Source: CAZRQL01 sp964602415 (GTDB lineage: Bacteria; Bacteroidota; Bacteroidia; Cytophagales; Flammeovirgaceae). Taken from it: a stretch of DNA of 64,000 bases. The position numbers and the translations under genes are program-made. Of the stretch, positions 42,287 to 50,770 are shown in pieces. Position 1 is the first letter of the stretch, and each line of letters opens with the position of its first letter. Under the pieces are notes generated by a model. The model did not search any database. It saw nothing but the letters and a program-made list of their open reading frames with translations, and was not told where the DNA came from. Location of the stretch: assembly GCA_964602415.1 (NCBI GenBank), contig CAZRQL010000009.1, positions 37,291-101,290 on the forward strand, in the 5' to 3' direction.

Positions 42287-43828
42287 ATGATAGCCAAAAC
42301 CTTCGGTGCATCGGTGTACGGCGTAGATGCGTCGCTTATCACCATAGAAGCCACTGTCATACAAGGCACTAAGTTTTTTATGGTTGGACTGCCCGACAAT
42401 GCAGTCAAAGAAAGCCAACAGCGCATCGAATCCGCCCTCAAACACAACCACTACGAAATGCCGCGCCATAAAGTAGTGGTCAACCTCGCCCCTGCTGATG
42501 AGAGAAAAGAAGGATCGGCCTACGATTTGGCCATAGCCCTAAGTGTGCTACACGCATCGGAACAAATTTTTGCAGTTGATTTAGACCGGTACGTTATAAT
42601 GGGTGAGCTGGCTTTAGACGGAAAACTTAGACCTATAAAAGGGGTGTTGCCCATAGCCATTGAGGTTAGAAAAAATAAATTCAAAGGATTCGTATTGCCC
42701 AAAGAAAACGCCCAAGAAGCCGCTATCGTAAATCAACTTGATGTCATCGGGGTAGAATCGCTCCAAGAAGCCATTGACTTTTTTGAAGGAAAAAAGACAA
42801 TACAACCTACTAAGGCTGATACGAGGGAGATTTTTTTAAACTCTCTTTTTGACTATGAAGCTGATTTTTCTGCCGTCCAAGGACAAGAAAACATCAAAAG
42901 AGCATTAGAAATAGCGGCTGCCGGTGGGCACAATGTCATCATGATCGGACCTCCGGGCGCAGGAAAAACCATGCTTGCCAAGCGGCTTCCCTCAATTTTG
43001 CCTCCACTAACCCTGCACGAAGCGTTAGAAACCACTAAAATTCATTCCGTTGCCGGAAAACTGGGAAGTCAAGCCTCACTCATAGCCACCAGACCTTACA
43101 GAGCCCCTCACCATACCATTAGCGATGTAGCCCTGGTAGGCGGCGGCGTAAACCCACAACCCGGAGAAATATCGCTAGCCCACAACGGGGTACTTTTTTT
43201 GGACGAACTCCCTGAGTTCAAACGCACTGTGCTGGAGGTAATGAGACAACCGCTTGAAGAGCGAAAAGTCAGCATAGCAAGAGCCAGATTTTCAGTAGAA
43301 TACCCGGCAAATTTTATGCTCATAGCCAGTATGAACCCTTGCCCTTGCGGTTATTACAACCACCCCGAAAAAGAGTGCGTGTGCCCTCCAGGTGCAGTCC
43401 AAAAATACCTGAACAAAATCAGCGGCCCCCTGTTAGACAGGATTGATTTACACGTAGAGGTAACTCCTGTCTCTTTCGATGAAATGACCGCTGACCGCAA
43501 AACAACCGCCAGTGCAGAGATTAGGGAGCGCGTTATTGCAGCCCGAGAAATGCAAACCAAGCGCTTTCAGGAAAAACCGGGTATTTACTGCAATGCCATG
43601 ATGAGCCCCCAACTCACCAAGGAAATTTGCCAAATCAACAATGCCGGAAAAAACCTACTCAAAACAGCCATGGATAGGCTCAAACTTTCTGCCAGAGCAT
43701 ACGATAGGATACTCAAAGTATCCAGAACTGTGGCTGATTTGGCGCAAAGCGAAGAGATAAAAGTAGAACATTTGGCAGAGGCCATCCAATACCGAAGTCT
43801 GGACAGAGAAAATTGGGCAGACAATTAA
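42287..43828 (+). CDS. comM: YifB/ComM-family Mg-chelatase-like ATPase
   Basis: ComM is a hexameric helicase that promotes branch migration when transforming DNA integrates. The 513-residue protein has an N-terminal domain (VYGVDASLITIEATV, then GLPDNAVKESQQRI), Walker A GPPGAGKTML (about 223-232), Walker B VLFLDELPEF, and a zinc-binding insert CPCGYYNHPEKECVCPP. The C-terminal region is typical of this family. The ATG at 42287 is preferred to an upstream TTG because families start MIAKTFGASVYG-like. With dprA at the left edge it gives two competence-linked genes, though both are widely conserved. Confidence 0.95.
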   Translation: MIAKTFGASVYGVDASLITIEATVIQGTKFFMVGLPDNAVKESQQRIESALKHNHYEMPRHKVVVNLAPADERKEGSAYDLAIALSVLHASEQIFAVDLDRYVIMGELALDGKLRPIKGVLPIAIEVRKNKFKGFVLPKENAQEAAIVNQLDVIGVESLQEAIDFFEGKKTIQPTKADTREIFLNSLFDYEADFSAVQGQENIKRALEIAAAGGHNVIMIGPPGAGKTMLAKRLPSILPPLTLHEALETTKIHSVAGKLGSQASLIATRPYRAPHHTISDVALVGGGVNPQPGEISLAHNGVLFLDELPEFKRTVLEVMRQPLEERKVSIARARFSVEYPANFMLIASMNPCPCGYYNHPEKECVCPPGAVQKYLNKISGPLLDRIDLHVEVTPVSFDEMTADRKTTASAEIRERVIAAREMQTKRFQEKPGIYCNAMMSPQLTKEICQINNAGKNLLKTAMDRLKLSARAYDRILKVSRTVADLAQSEEIKVEHLAEAIQYRSLDRENWADN

Positions 43829-43831
43829 CAA

Positions 43832-44137
43832 TTAAAGCAGAATAATATCTTTTACAATCGGCTCTCCAAATTTGGTGAGAATGGCCGATAAAATTTTAGA
43901 CTTCATGATTGAAATTTCCTGTCGAAGAGGTGCCGACGTAATCCTGACAAATAGCTTTCCCTCAAAAACATATACTTCTTTGGTTCTCTTGGCTACGTTT
44001 TCGCCCATCATCTCATACCAATAAGCCGCTACCATCTTCTCATGGTATTTTTTTTCCAAATTAAAAGCCTTCATCATCGACTCAATGGCTTTATCGAGTG
44101 AAACAGGTTTGCCGAAGCGAGGGTCGTTGTCGTTCAT
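43832..44137 (-). CDS. DUF721-family protein
   Basis: This 101-residue protein is of the DUF721 (DciA-like) group, recognised from the order: N-terminal helix (AIESMMKAF), W-containing core (AAYWYEMMGENVAKRTKEV), a strand (GKLFVRITSAPLRQEI) and a final helix. DciA-like members recruit the replicative helicase in bacteria without DnaC, though the short Bacteroidota form is not proven to do so. The gene starts 6 bp after the TPR gene stop, so both are on one transcript. It ends 3 bp from the convergent comM stop. Confidence 0.82.
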   Translation of the reverse strand: MNDNDPRFGKPVSLDKAIESMMKAFNLEKKYHEKMVAAYWYEMMGENVAKRTKEVYVFEGKLFVRITSAPLRQEISIMKSKILSAILTKFGEPIVKDIILL

Positions 44138-44143
44138 CGGTTT

Positions 44144-45493
44144 TTATTTACAATGCTCTTCTATGAGTTGGGTTGCTTCCTCTTGAGCTGTCTGCAAGGC
44201 AAGCCTAAAACTTTCGCAGGCTTTATCTTTCTGATTTAAACTCAAAAAACAATTGCCTCGGTGTATATGCAAGCGAGGAGCCTGAATTTGGGGATTGATA
44301 GCAATAGTTTTATCAAAATCCTCCAACGCATCAGTAAACCTGTCCAAACTCAACTTCGCATAAGCCCTCTCGTAAAGCGCGTCAGCTGATTTGGGATTGA
44401 TAAACAAACACTTATCAAAAGATTTAACGGCTTCTTCGTAGTTGCCCAAGTTGATTAAATTGTAGCCTCTGTAATACGGAATCTCAAATACAGCGGGCGC
44501 ACGCTTTTCTGCCAATTGGTACATAGGTTCCGCAGCGGAGTAGTTGTTCATTCTACTCCTCATCAGAGCCAAGGCAAAAACAGGAGTATGATACTTAAAA
44601 TCCGATATCCTATCTGCTTTTTGATAATATTTAGCTGCCATAGTAGAATCCTCTGCTTTGTCATAGGCATCCGCCAAATAGTAGTGCCCAAAGTAGGAGT
44701 TGCTATCCAATGCAATCACTTTGGTAAGGATAGAAATCGCTTCCTTGTATTCAAATTGCTGAGAATGAACGTAACCAAGCTCTATGTAAGGCTTGACAAA
44801 ATTGGGATTCATCGAAATTGCCCTGTTAAGGTCTTCTTTGGCTGCGGCGTAATCTTTTAGCATAGAGTAATTGTAGCCCCTCAGATAATATAGTTCCGGC
44901 TCCGTACTTCGTTCCAAAGCCAGGGTCAAAGCCTTAATAGCACCGGTGAAATTTTGGTTCTTCTGGGCTAATGCGGCTTTTTTCTTGTAATACATCGAAC
45001 CCGGAATTCCTTTTTTGTCAATTATATTATCTAACTTATCATCTTTCGCGGACATATCCACCAAATACCATTTGCCCTTCAGCTCAAATACATCCAGTAA
45101 AAGCGTATCTTTAATACCTTGATAAGTGATAAATAATTTCATCGAAAAAAACTGAGGAGAGAGATTGGGAAAATTTGACACCGAAGCAGAGAGATAAGTC
45201 AAGTCCGTTGTCTTAATACTGTAGTCAACCAACGTTTTAAAAAGTTCCTCCGATTTGTCTTTGATAGAAACAGAAGGGCTGTTGACAATGGTCATGATTT
45301 CTTCATCACTTTTGTCTTTCATCTGAGCAGAGGCTATAACCCTGTATATCTCGGGCACAGCTTGTATTGTGTTTACTTCTTCTACTTTACCGGTCTGTAA
45401 AACAGATAGAAATCTTTTACCCAACTCTTGATAAGTGATGGGCTGGGCATGCACTGCAAAAGAGAATAAAAGAAATGTAAAAATTAAGCGCAT
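44144..45493 (-). CDS. Exported TPR-repeat protein
   Basis: This 449-residue protein has a signal peptide (MRLIFTFLLFSFAVHAQ). It has a short N-terminal helical region, a strand-rich stretch (about 100-160) and then some seven tetratricopeptide repeats, from about residue 175 (for example AIKALTLALERSTEPELYYL and AKEDLNRAISMNPNFVKPYI) to the C-terminus. It is probably a periplasmic scaffold protein. The ATG at 45493 is chosen because it gives a proper signal peptide and because a -7 promoter element lies between the two candidate starts. It is followed by DUF721 after 6 bp. The partners are unknown. Confidence 0.85.
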   Translation of the reverse strand: MRLIFTFLLFSFAVHAQPITYQELGKRFLSVLQTGKVEEVNTIQAVPEIYRVIASAQMKDKSDEEIMTIVNSPSVSIKDKSEELFKTLVDYSIKTTDLTYLSASVSNFPNLSPQFFSMKLFITYQGIKDTLLLDVFELKGKWYLVDMSAKDDKLDNIIDKKGIPGSMYYKKKAALAQKNQNFTGAIKALTLALERSTEPELYYLRGYNYSMLKDYAAAKEDLNRAISMNPNFVKPYIELGYVHSQQFEYKEAISILTKVIALDSNSYFGHYYLADAYDKAEDSTMAAKYYQKADRISDFKYHTPVFALALMRSRMNNYSAAEPMYQLAEKRAPAVFEIPYYRGYNLINLGNYEEAVKSFDKCLFINPKSADALYERAYAKLSLDRFTDALEDFDKTIAINPQIQAPRLHIHRGNCFLSLNQKDKACESFRLALQTAQEEATQLIEEHCK

Positions 45494-45510
45494 TTGATTG
45501 GGTTTGAAAA

Positions 45511-45518
45511 CAAAAATA
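45511..45518 (-). promoter_or_regulatory. Candidate -7 element of the TPR gene
   Basis: TATTTTTG on the minus strand fits TAnnTTTG and lies 18 bp before the ATG at 45493. It falls inside the alternative longer reading frame, so transcription from here would exclude the start at 45523. No -33 match is evident. Confidence 0.35.
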
Positions 45519-45661
45519 CGCATATTATCTTATCGCTGTAAACCGATAAAAATATACTGTCTTAAAAAAGTATACCAAGATTTAAGTGATTTTTAAGATT
45601 TTAAGGATTGATTTTCAAGGATTTAATTCAAAAAAAATATAAAACCACTTAATTTATAGTA

Positions 45662-45692
45662 TAAAAAACTCCAAATCTGTGTTTGGAGTTTT
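45662..45692 (-). terminator. Rho-independent terminator of rny
   Basis: A perfect 11-bp stem (45665-45675 with 45682-45692; core ACTCCAAA/TTTGGAGT) with a 6-nt loop lies 30 bp after the rny stop. On the minus strand its last pairs run into a T stretch. Confidence 0.8.
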
Positions 45693-45721
45693 CTGATTTT
45701 TAAAAAGATGTCAAATTAAGG

Positions 45722-47338
45722 CTACTTTGCATAACTCACTGCCCGCTTTTCCCTGATGACAGTGATTTTAATTTGACCGGGGTACTGCATCTCTTTTTCT
45801 ATTTTTTGAGAAATCTCAAAAGATAAATTTTCTGCGTCTTTGTCTCCAATCATCTCCGAATCTACCATTACCCTCAACTCTCTTCCCGCCTGCACTGCAT
45901 AACACTTTCCTACCCCTTTGAAAGAAATGGCCAAATCTTCGAGGTCTTTGAGACGCTTCATGTAAGACTCGGTCATCTCTCTTCGAGCACCGGGACGAGA
46001 CCCTGATATGGCATCACAAGCCTGAACAATAGGCGAGAGCAAAGAAGTCATTTCTATTTCATCATGGTGTGCCCCGATGGCATTGATAACTTCAGGATGT
46101 TCGCCGTATTTTTCTGCCCACTGCATACCCAAAATAGCATGAGGAAGTTCTGACTCTTCATCGGGTACTTTACCTATATCATGCAAAAGACCGGCTCTTT
46201 TGGCTAATTTGGCATTGAGTCCCAGTTCTGCTGCCATCGTAGCACAAAGATTGGCTACTTCGCGAGAGTGCTGCAAAAGATTCTGCCCATAAGAAGATCG
46301 GAACCGCATCCTTCCTACTATCTTAATAAGCTCAGGATGCAATCCATTGATACCTAAATCAATAACAGTCCTTTCGCCAAATTCTATGACCTGCTCATCA
46401 ATGTTTTTCTTTGTTTTTTCTACGATTTCTTCAATCCTGGCCGGGTGAATCCTACCATCAGCCACCAGCCTATGAAGTGAAAGTCGGGCTATTTCGCGGC
46501 GCACAGGGTCAAATCCTGAAATAATAATAGCGTCTGGAGTATCATCAACAATAAAATCAACGCCGGTTGCCGCTTCCAAAGCCCTGATATTCCTACCTTC
46601 TCGGCCAATGATTTTTCCTTTAAGCTCGTCGCTCTCCAAATTGAAAACAGAAACACAATTTTCAATCGCCAACTCGGCAGCCGTGCGCTGAATTGTCTGA
46701 ATCACAACTTTTTTTGCTTCTTTGGTGGCCGTGAGTTTGGCTTCATCCAAGATTTGCTTTACATGAGTGGTGGCTTTAGAGCGAGCCTCATCTTTCAAGG
46801 CTGTGATAAGTTGTTCGCGGGCTTCCTCAACTTTAAGTCCTGATATTTTCTCAAGCTCTGCCAATTGCATGGCCTGATGCTTATCAAGTTCTTCTAATTT
46901 TTTGTCAACCAATTCAAATTTAAGAGTCAGGTCTTGTTGGAGTTTATCCAAATCATCACTTTTCTTTTTATTGATTTCCAATTGCTTACTCAAATTCGCT
47001 TCTTTCTGCTTAAAGGTGTTTTCCGTCTGCTTAAGTTTGGCTTCTGCCTGCTTTATGCGCTCTTCTGCTTGCTTGTTTTTTTGTTCAATAGCCAGCCATT
47101 CTTTGCGGCGACGATTTTGTTCCTCTTCAAGATCGGATTTCAATTTGAAATGTTTTTCGCGACTCTCTTCTATTTTAGCCTGCTTTATGGACTCCGCTTT
47201 CAATTCAGCTTCTTTCAAAAAGAGTTCTGCGCGTTTTTGGGCTTCTTGCTCCATGTGCTTGAAAACCCGCTGCAACATGTACCTACCTAAGGCTATACCT
47301 ACGCCCAACGATACAAGAATTAAAATGACATCTTTCAT
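45722..47338 (-). CDS. rny: Ribonuclease Y
   Basis: RNase Y is a membrane-anchored endoribonuclease that initiates mRNA decay. The 538-residue protein has one N-terminal membrane helix (about 3-19), a long charged coiled coil (about 25-210) and a KH domain with GREGRNIRALE (about 242-252). The HD hydrolase domain contains HSREVANLC and LLHDIGKVPDEE (about 390-401), the metal-binding HD pair. The C-terminal domain ends PGQIKITVIREKRA. zapA lies 57 bp upstream on the same strand and a strong terminator follows. Confidence 0.97.
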   Translation of the reverse strand: MKDVILILVSLGVGIALGRYMLQRVFKHMEQEAQKRAELFLKEAELKAESIKQAKIEESREKHFKLKSDLEEEQNRRRKEWLAIEQKNKQAEERIKQAEAKLKQTENTFKQKEANLSKQLEINKKKSDDLDKLQQDLTLKFELVDKKLEELDKHQAMQLAELEKISGLKVEEAREQLITALKDEARSKATTHVKQILDEAKLTATKEAKKVVIQTIQRTAAELAIENCVSVFNLESDELKGKIIGREGRNIRALEAATGVDFIVDDTPDAIIISGFDPVRREIARLSLHRLVADGRIHPARIEEIVEKTKKNIDEQVIEFGERTVIDLGINGLHPELIKIVGRMRFRSSYGQNLLQHSREVANLCATMAAELGLNAKLAKRAGLLHDIGKVPDEESELPHAILGMQWAEKYGEHPEVINAIGAHHDEIEMTSLLSPIVQACDAISGSRPGARREMTESYMKRLKDLEDLAISFKGVGKCYAVQAGRELRVMVDSEMIGDKDAENLSFEISQKIEKEMQYPGQIKITVIREKRAVSYAK

Positions 47339-47395
47339 AACGATTTAGTACTTAAAATAATAATATAAGCACCAAAAACATTGACTTGAAAAAAA

Positions 47396-47668
47396 CTAAG
47401 CCATCCTCGCTATTTTATCCAATAAGGTTTGAACATCTTTTTCAATAAGTGACTGCTCATTCTGAAGTCTCAAAATTTCAACAGCCATATCGAAACAAGT
47501 CATTCTCAAAACATCCGCTGCTTCAGCCCCTGCTATGTGCGAGCGAGCTTCCAACCTCTCATTTACGAGCTTGGCAGCATTGCGCAAAACCTCTTCCCCT
47601 CTGAGGTCTTGTGTGCGCAGTGCAAATTCTTTGCTCCCTATTTTGAGGTTGATAATATATTCGCTCAC
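47396..47668 (-). CDS. zapA: Cell division protein ZapA
   Basis: ZapA binds and bundles FtsZ filaments at the division ring. The 90-residue protein has the small N-terminal beta fold (INLKIGSKEFAL, about 5-16) and the family-typical helix (EEVLRNAAKLVNERLEA, about 25-41), followed by a C-terminal coiled coil (VEILRLQNEQSLIEKDVQ). The start is a GTG with only one base between it and the stop of the upstream coiled-coil gene, so the two are coupled. rny follows. Confidence 0.9.
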   Translation of the reverse strand: MSEYIINLKIGSKEFALRTQDLRGEEVLRNAAKLVNERLEARSHIAGAEAADVLRMTCFDMAVEILRLQNEQSLIEKDVQTLLDKIARMA

Positions 47669-47669
47669 C

Positions 47670-47978
47670 TTACGATTGTTTTTCTAATAGGTTGATACAT
47701 CCATCAATAGCTCGCAAATATTCATCTATTTTTGAGACTAAATTTGATTTTGTGCTTTGTTCTTTGTCAAAAAGATCAATGATTTTAGTTGCTCCTTCTT
47801 TGTTTTGATAGTTTGTCAATTCTTTGCTCAACATATCAACTTCATCTTTGAGTCTGAGGTTTTCAAGCCTCAAACTCTCGTTTTCTTCAACAAGAAGTTT
47901 TTGTTTGAGTTCCAATTGTCTTAGACCGGAATCAATAACCTCAAACTTATCCTTATTTTTTGAAAAAAACATATTCAT
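47670..47978 (-). CDS. Coiled-coil protein upstream of zapA (possible division partner)
   Basis: This 102-residue protein is almost entirely a coiled coil (about 18-60: LELKQKLLVEENESLRLENL) followed by a second helix (about 75-100). It has no signal peptide. Its stop is one base from the ZapA start. Size and shape recall ZapB, the small coiled-coil partner of ZapA, but coiled coils carry little family information, so this is an inference from position. A second in-frame ATG two codons in is an alternative start. Confidence 0.75.
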   Translation of the reverse strand: MNMFFSKNKDKFEVIDSGLRQLELKQKLLVEENESLRLENLRLKDEVDMLSKELTNYQNKEGATKIIDLFDKEQSTKSNLVSKIDEYLRAIDGCINLLEKQS

Positions 47979-48042
47979 TTGGCCTTTATTTGAACAAATA
48001 AACTAACAAACAGTGCAAAATTAGCTTTTTTCCAAATATACA

Positions 48043-48738
48043 ATGAATCAAAAAAATAATACCAACAAAACCCTTTTCCTTATACCTGTTCCTTTAGCCC
48101 AAAAACAATACGATAGCTTGAGCTATTTAGGAAATAACTTATTGAAAACCATAGATGTATTTATAGCAGAGTCGCCAAAAACCGCCCGTCGGATTATATC
48201 TGGACTGGGGGTAAAAGTGCAAGAAAAAACTTTTATTGATATAGAAAATATGACATGGGAATCAGTCCCCCCTCAAGCAGAACAAATAGGTTTGATATCA
48301 GAAGCGGGATGCCCCTGTGTAGCTGACCCCGGAAACAGTTGGGTGAGACTCGCACACCAAAACAATGTAAAAGTCGTTCCCGTTTCAGGGCCTTCTTCAA
48401 TCATTATGGCTCTTATGGCTTCGGGACTCAACGGACAAAATTTTGCATTCAACGGATATTTGCCTGTAAACAAAGAATTGGCCGTTAAAACCATACTCAA
48501 ACTTGAAAAGAAAATCTACGCTGAAAATCAAACTCAGATTTTCATAGAAACACCCTACCGAAATGAATCTATCTTGAAAACACTAATTAGTTGTTTAAAA
48601 CCGGAAACCATTCTTTGCGCGGCTTGGGGATTGTCAACAAACTCTCAACAAATCATTTCACAACCTATCAACATTTGGAGAAAAAATGAAGCCTTTACCA
48701 ACAAAGAACCTTGCACTTTTGTATTAGGTAAATATTGA
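48043..48738 (+). CDS. RsmI-related tetrapyrrole-methylase-fold methyltransferase, short form
   Basis: This 231-residue SAM methyltransferase of the RsmI superfamily has GLISEAGCPCVADPG (about 86-100) matching the RsmI signature, and VVPVSGPSSIIMALMASGL (about 111-129). It lacks the C-terminal extension of full RsmI (275-290 residues), as in a paralogue group common in Bacteroidota. RsmI methylates the 2'-O of C1402 in 16S rRNA; this shorter protein may have another substrate. The cysteine pair in AGCPC is unlike typical RsmI (AGTP). It is divergent from the zapA cluster. Confidence 0.85.
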   Translation: MNQKNNTNKTLFLIPVPLAQKQYDSLSYLGNNLLKTIDVFIAESPKTARRIISGLGVKVQEKTFIDIENMTWESVPPQAEQIGLISEAGCPCVADPGNSWVRLAHQNNVKVVPVSGPSSIIMALMASGLNGQNFAFNGYLPVNKELAVKTILKLEKKIYAENQTQIFIETPYRNESILKTLISCLKPETILCAAWGLSTNSQQIISQPINIWRKNEAFTNKEPCTFVLGKY

Positions 48739-49030
48739 AAATCAAATAATTAGTATTTAAAACTGCCCCTTTATTAACATTGTATTCACACAAACCATAC
48801 TTAATAACCAGTTATCAAGACTTTCTTTTGCCTTTGCAACAAAGGGGTTGTTTTGTTTACAAATCCCTGAAAAAAGTCTGAGATACTAACATGAGTTAAT
48901 TTAATTATTGGTGAAAATTTGGCTGATTTTTAGAAAGTTATAGAACCGGTAAGCAACTTGTGAACACTACCAACCGACTAATAATAAGGGCTAAAAGATT
49001 TTAAAAAATTCTTTATCTAATATTAGAATG
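48739..49030. other. Gene-free 292-bp stretch, AT-rich
   Basis: No open frame, tRNA or strong terminator is evident. A small inverted pair, CCTTTG-CAA-CAAAGG (within 48820-48845), resembles a -7-like TTTG context, but no gene or clear ncRNA structure follows on the plus strand. Confidence 0.5.
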
Positions 49031-49609
49031 TTAGCGTCTTTTCTCCAGTTCATCTCTTATGATAGCCGCTTTCTCATACTCCTCATTCTCAATGGCTTTC
49101 TCCATCATTTCCTCCAATTCGGTTATGTTGTAATCTTTCAAGCCTTGTTTTTCCTTGTTTTTTGGTTCAGACGGCGGCTGTGTTTCTTCAATATCCGAAA
49201 GCACGATACCGGCCTCGGAGACTATTTTTTCCAACGCATAAATAGGGGCACCATGTCGAATTCCGATGGCTATGGCATCCGAAGGGCGGGCATCTATTTC
49301 GACTTTTTTGGTTGAGTGAATGGAAGAGCAAATAATTTTTGCAAAAAAGATACCTTCATTCAAATCAGAAATTAAAATTTCCTCAATTACTATGTCAAAA
49401 GAATGGCATAGTGATTTGAAAAGGTCATGGGTCATGGGGCGACTGGAAACTATTTTCTCCAGTTCCACGGCAATAGCTTGGGCTTCAAACATACCAATGA
49501 CGATTGGGATTCGACGGTTGCCGTCTTGTTCACCTAAAACTAAAGCAAAAGAACCTGATTGAGAGCGACTTGCTGTAAGACCTAAAATTTCTAATTTTAT
49601 CTTTTCCAC
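49031..49609 (-). CDS. Bifunctional-nuclease (BFN/DUF151) domain protein with C-terminal UVR motif
   Basis: This 192-residue protein has a BFN domain (about 1-130), recognised from IPIVIGMFEAQAIAVELE (about 34-51) and the DARPSDAIAIGIRHGAPIY segment (about 106-124). A linker (about 135-158) leads to a UVR domain, ELEEMMEKAIENEEYEKAA (about 163-181), a UvrB/UvrC-type coiled-coil binding motif. BFN proteins are proposed nucleases, although evidence is limited. The fusion to UVR is seen across Bacteroidota. The start is a GTG. Confidence 0.9.
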   Translation of the reverse strand: MEKIKLEILGLTASRSQSGSFALVLGEQDGNRRIPIVIGMFEAQAIAVELEKIVSSRPMTHDLFKSLCHSFDIVIEEILISDLNEGIFFAKIICSSIHSTKKVEIDARPSDAIAIGIRHGAPIYALEKIVSEAGIVLSDIEETQPPSEPKNKEKQGLKDYNITELEEMMEKAIENEEYEKAAIIRDELEKRR

Positions 49610-49632
49610 AAAACTAAACTAATCTTTAAACA

Positions 49633-49662
49633 CAAATTTACAAACAACATACCATAAGCAAA
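49633..49662 (-). promoter_or_regulatory. Candidate promoter of the BFN-UVR gene
   Basis: On the minus strand TTTG (49662-49659) and TAAATTTG (49640-49633) are 18 bp apart, near the consensus spacing. The start codon is 24 bp beyond the -7 element. Confidence 0.45.
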
Positions 49663-49683
49663 GCAAAAAAGTTCAAGCAAGGC

Positions 49684-50616
49684 TTACTCAACTGAAAGGC
49701 GAACTTTTCCCCAAGATGACTTTTCGCTGTCAGACCAAAGTTCAGGGAAGTAAATAACTTTTTGATTTTCAGGAGATAAATACTCTTTCCAGTTTGTTCC
49801 GCCCGTAGCCGAAGCATCTCCGGTTGGCCTTTGCAAATAATGTTTACTTGTTTCTAAATGAGTGAGAGGCCAGTTTACGTTGGCTATGGCATCAAAAAAA
49901 CGAAGTTTTTGCTCTATTTTTGACTGAAGTTCGGAGTGCACTGCCAGCTTTTGGTATATTTTCCAGACGTTGCAATCTTGCAACTTGTGAGCCAAATCTA
50001 AAAAGACAGCACCATATTTTTCTTTGAACGCTTTTGCAGTATAAGTAGGCTCACCTTTTTGTACATCAACTCCGCCGGCACTCCAATAAAGCGCATCAAG
50101 TTGTTTGGCAAGGCTCTCATTTTTTAACTCCTCCCGTTTTCCTACAACCACTAAATTGGCAAGAGGGGCAGAGTAAATTTCTATCATCCTGTATTGAGCT
50201 GTTTGAAAACCACTTGCAGGGGCAAGCGCAGTTCTAAACTCACGGAATTGGTTTATTTCCATCCCGCCCACCATGATTTCAAACGAGTCTTCCAAGTGTT
50301 TGAAATACCTCACTATCCTTTCCAAACGCATAAGAAACTCTTCCGCAGAGTTACAAGAAAAAGCAATTTGCTTTAACTCATGAAGGATTAAGTTGAAATA
50401 CAACTCAGTGATTTGGTGGTATATGATGAAAACCATTTCATCAGGGTAATCTGTACGGGGCTTTTGCAAAGATAAAAGAGTATCTACTTGGATATAATCC
50501 CAATACATCAGGTATCTACTGCGCAAAAGTCCATCAAGATACATGTTTATATCCTGTCCCGTTGCAGCGTATTTTTCTTCAAGTTGTTCTATAAGATGTT
50601 GTTGAGCGGTTTGCAT
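49684..50616 (-). CDS. kynA: Tryptophan 2,3-dioxygenase
   Basis: KynA is a heme enzyme that opens tryptophan to N-formylkynurenine, the first step of the kynurenine pathway. The 310-residue protein carries the family marks DEMVFIIYHQITELYFNLILHEL (with the distal histidine in YHQ), RIVRYFKHLEDSFEIM and the C-terminal HLETSKHYLQRPTGDASATGGTNW (heme-ligand histidine in this block). The ATG at 50616 is preferred over an upstream start because the extra 17 residues are hydrophobic and not conserved-looking. kynB, kynU and other pathway genes are absent from the window. Confidence 0.93.
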   Translation of the reverse strand: MQTAQQHLIEQLEEKYAATGQDINMYLDGLLRSRYLMYWDYIQVDTLLSLQKPRTDYPDEMVFIIYHQITELYFNLILHELKQIAFSCNSAEEFLMRLERIVRYFKHLEDSFEIMVGGMEINQFREFRTALAPASGFQTAQYRMIEIYSAPLANLVVVGKREELKNESLAKQLDALYWSAGGVDVQKGEPTYTAKAFKEKYGAVFLDLAHKLQDCNVWKIYQKLAVHSELQSKIEQKLRFFDAIANVNWPLTHLETSKHYLQRPTGDASATGGTNWKEYLSPENQKVIYFPELWSDSEKSSWGKVRLSVE

Positions 50617-50770
50617 AAGCGTACAATAAAGTAATAAAAAACGCAAATAAAATAAAAAAAAAGACAATTTGTCAAATCTAAAAGTATTGCCTGCTTTTTG
50701 ATGTAAAAGTGAAATAGGATTGAACTTAATATCAACTCTGTAGATTACTGTTTAATACGGCATAAAAAAC

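Noticed and set aside
46902..47348. Open frames on the plus strand opposite the 5' half of rny
   Set aside because: They are antisense to the long coiled coil of rny, whose biased codons remove stops in other frames. No domain or start signal supports them.
48820..49030. A possible small RNA (for example a 6S-like RNA) beside the zapA-rny region
   Set aside because: No 6S-type bulge structure or terminator could be recognised, and the single short hairpin is not enough.
49666..50667. Longer start for the tryptophan dioxygenase gene
   Set aside because: The added N-terminal residues are hydrophobic and unlike the family; the ATG at 50616 gives the usual length.
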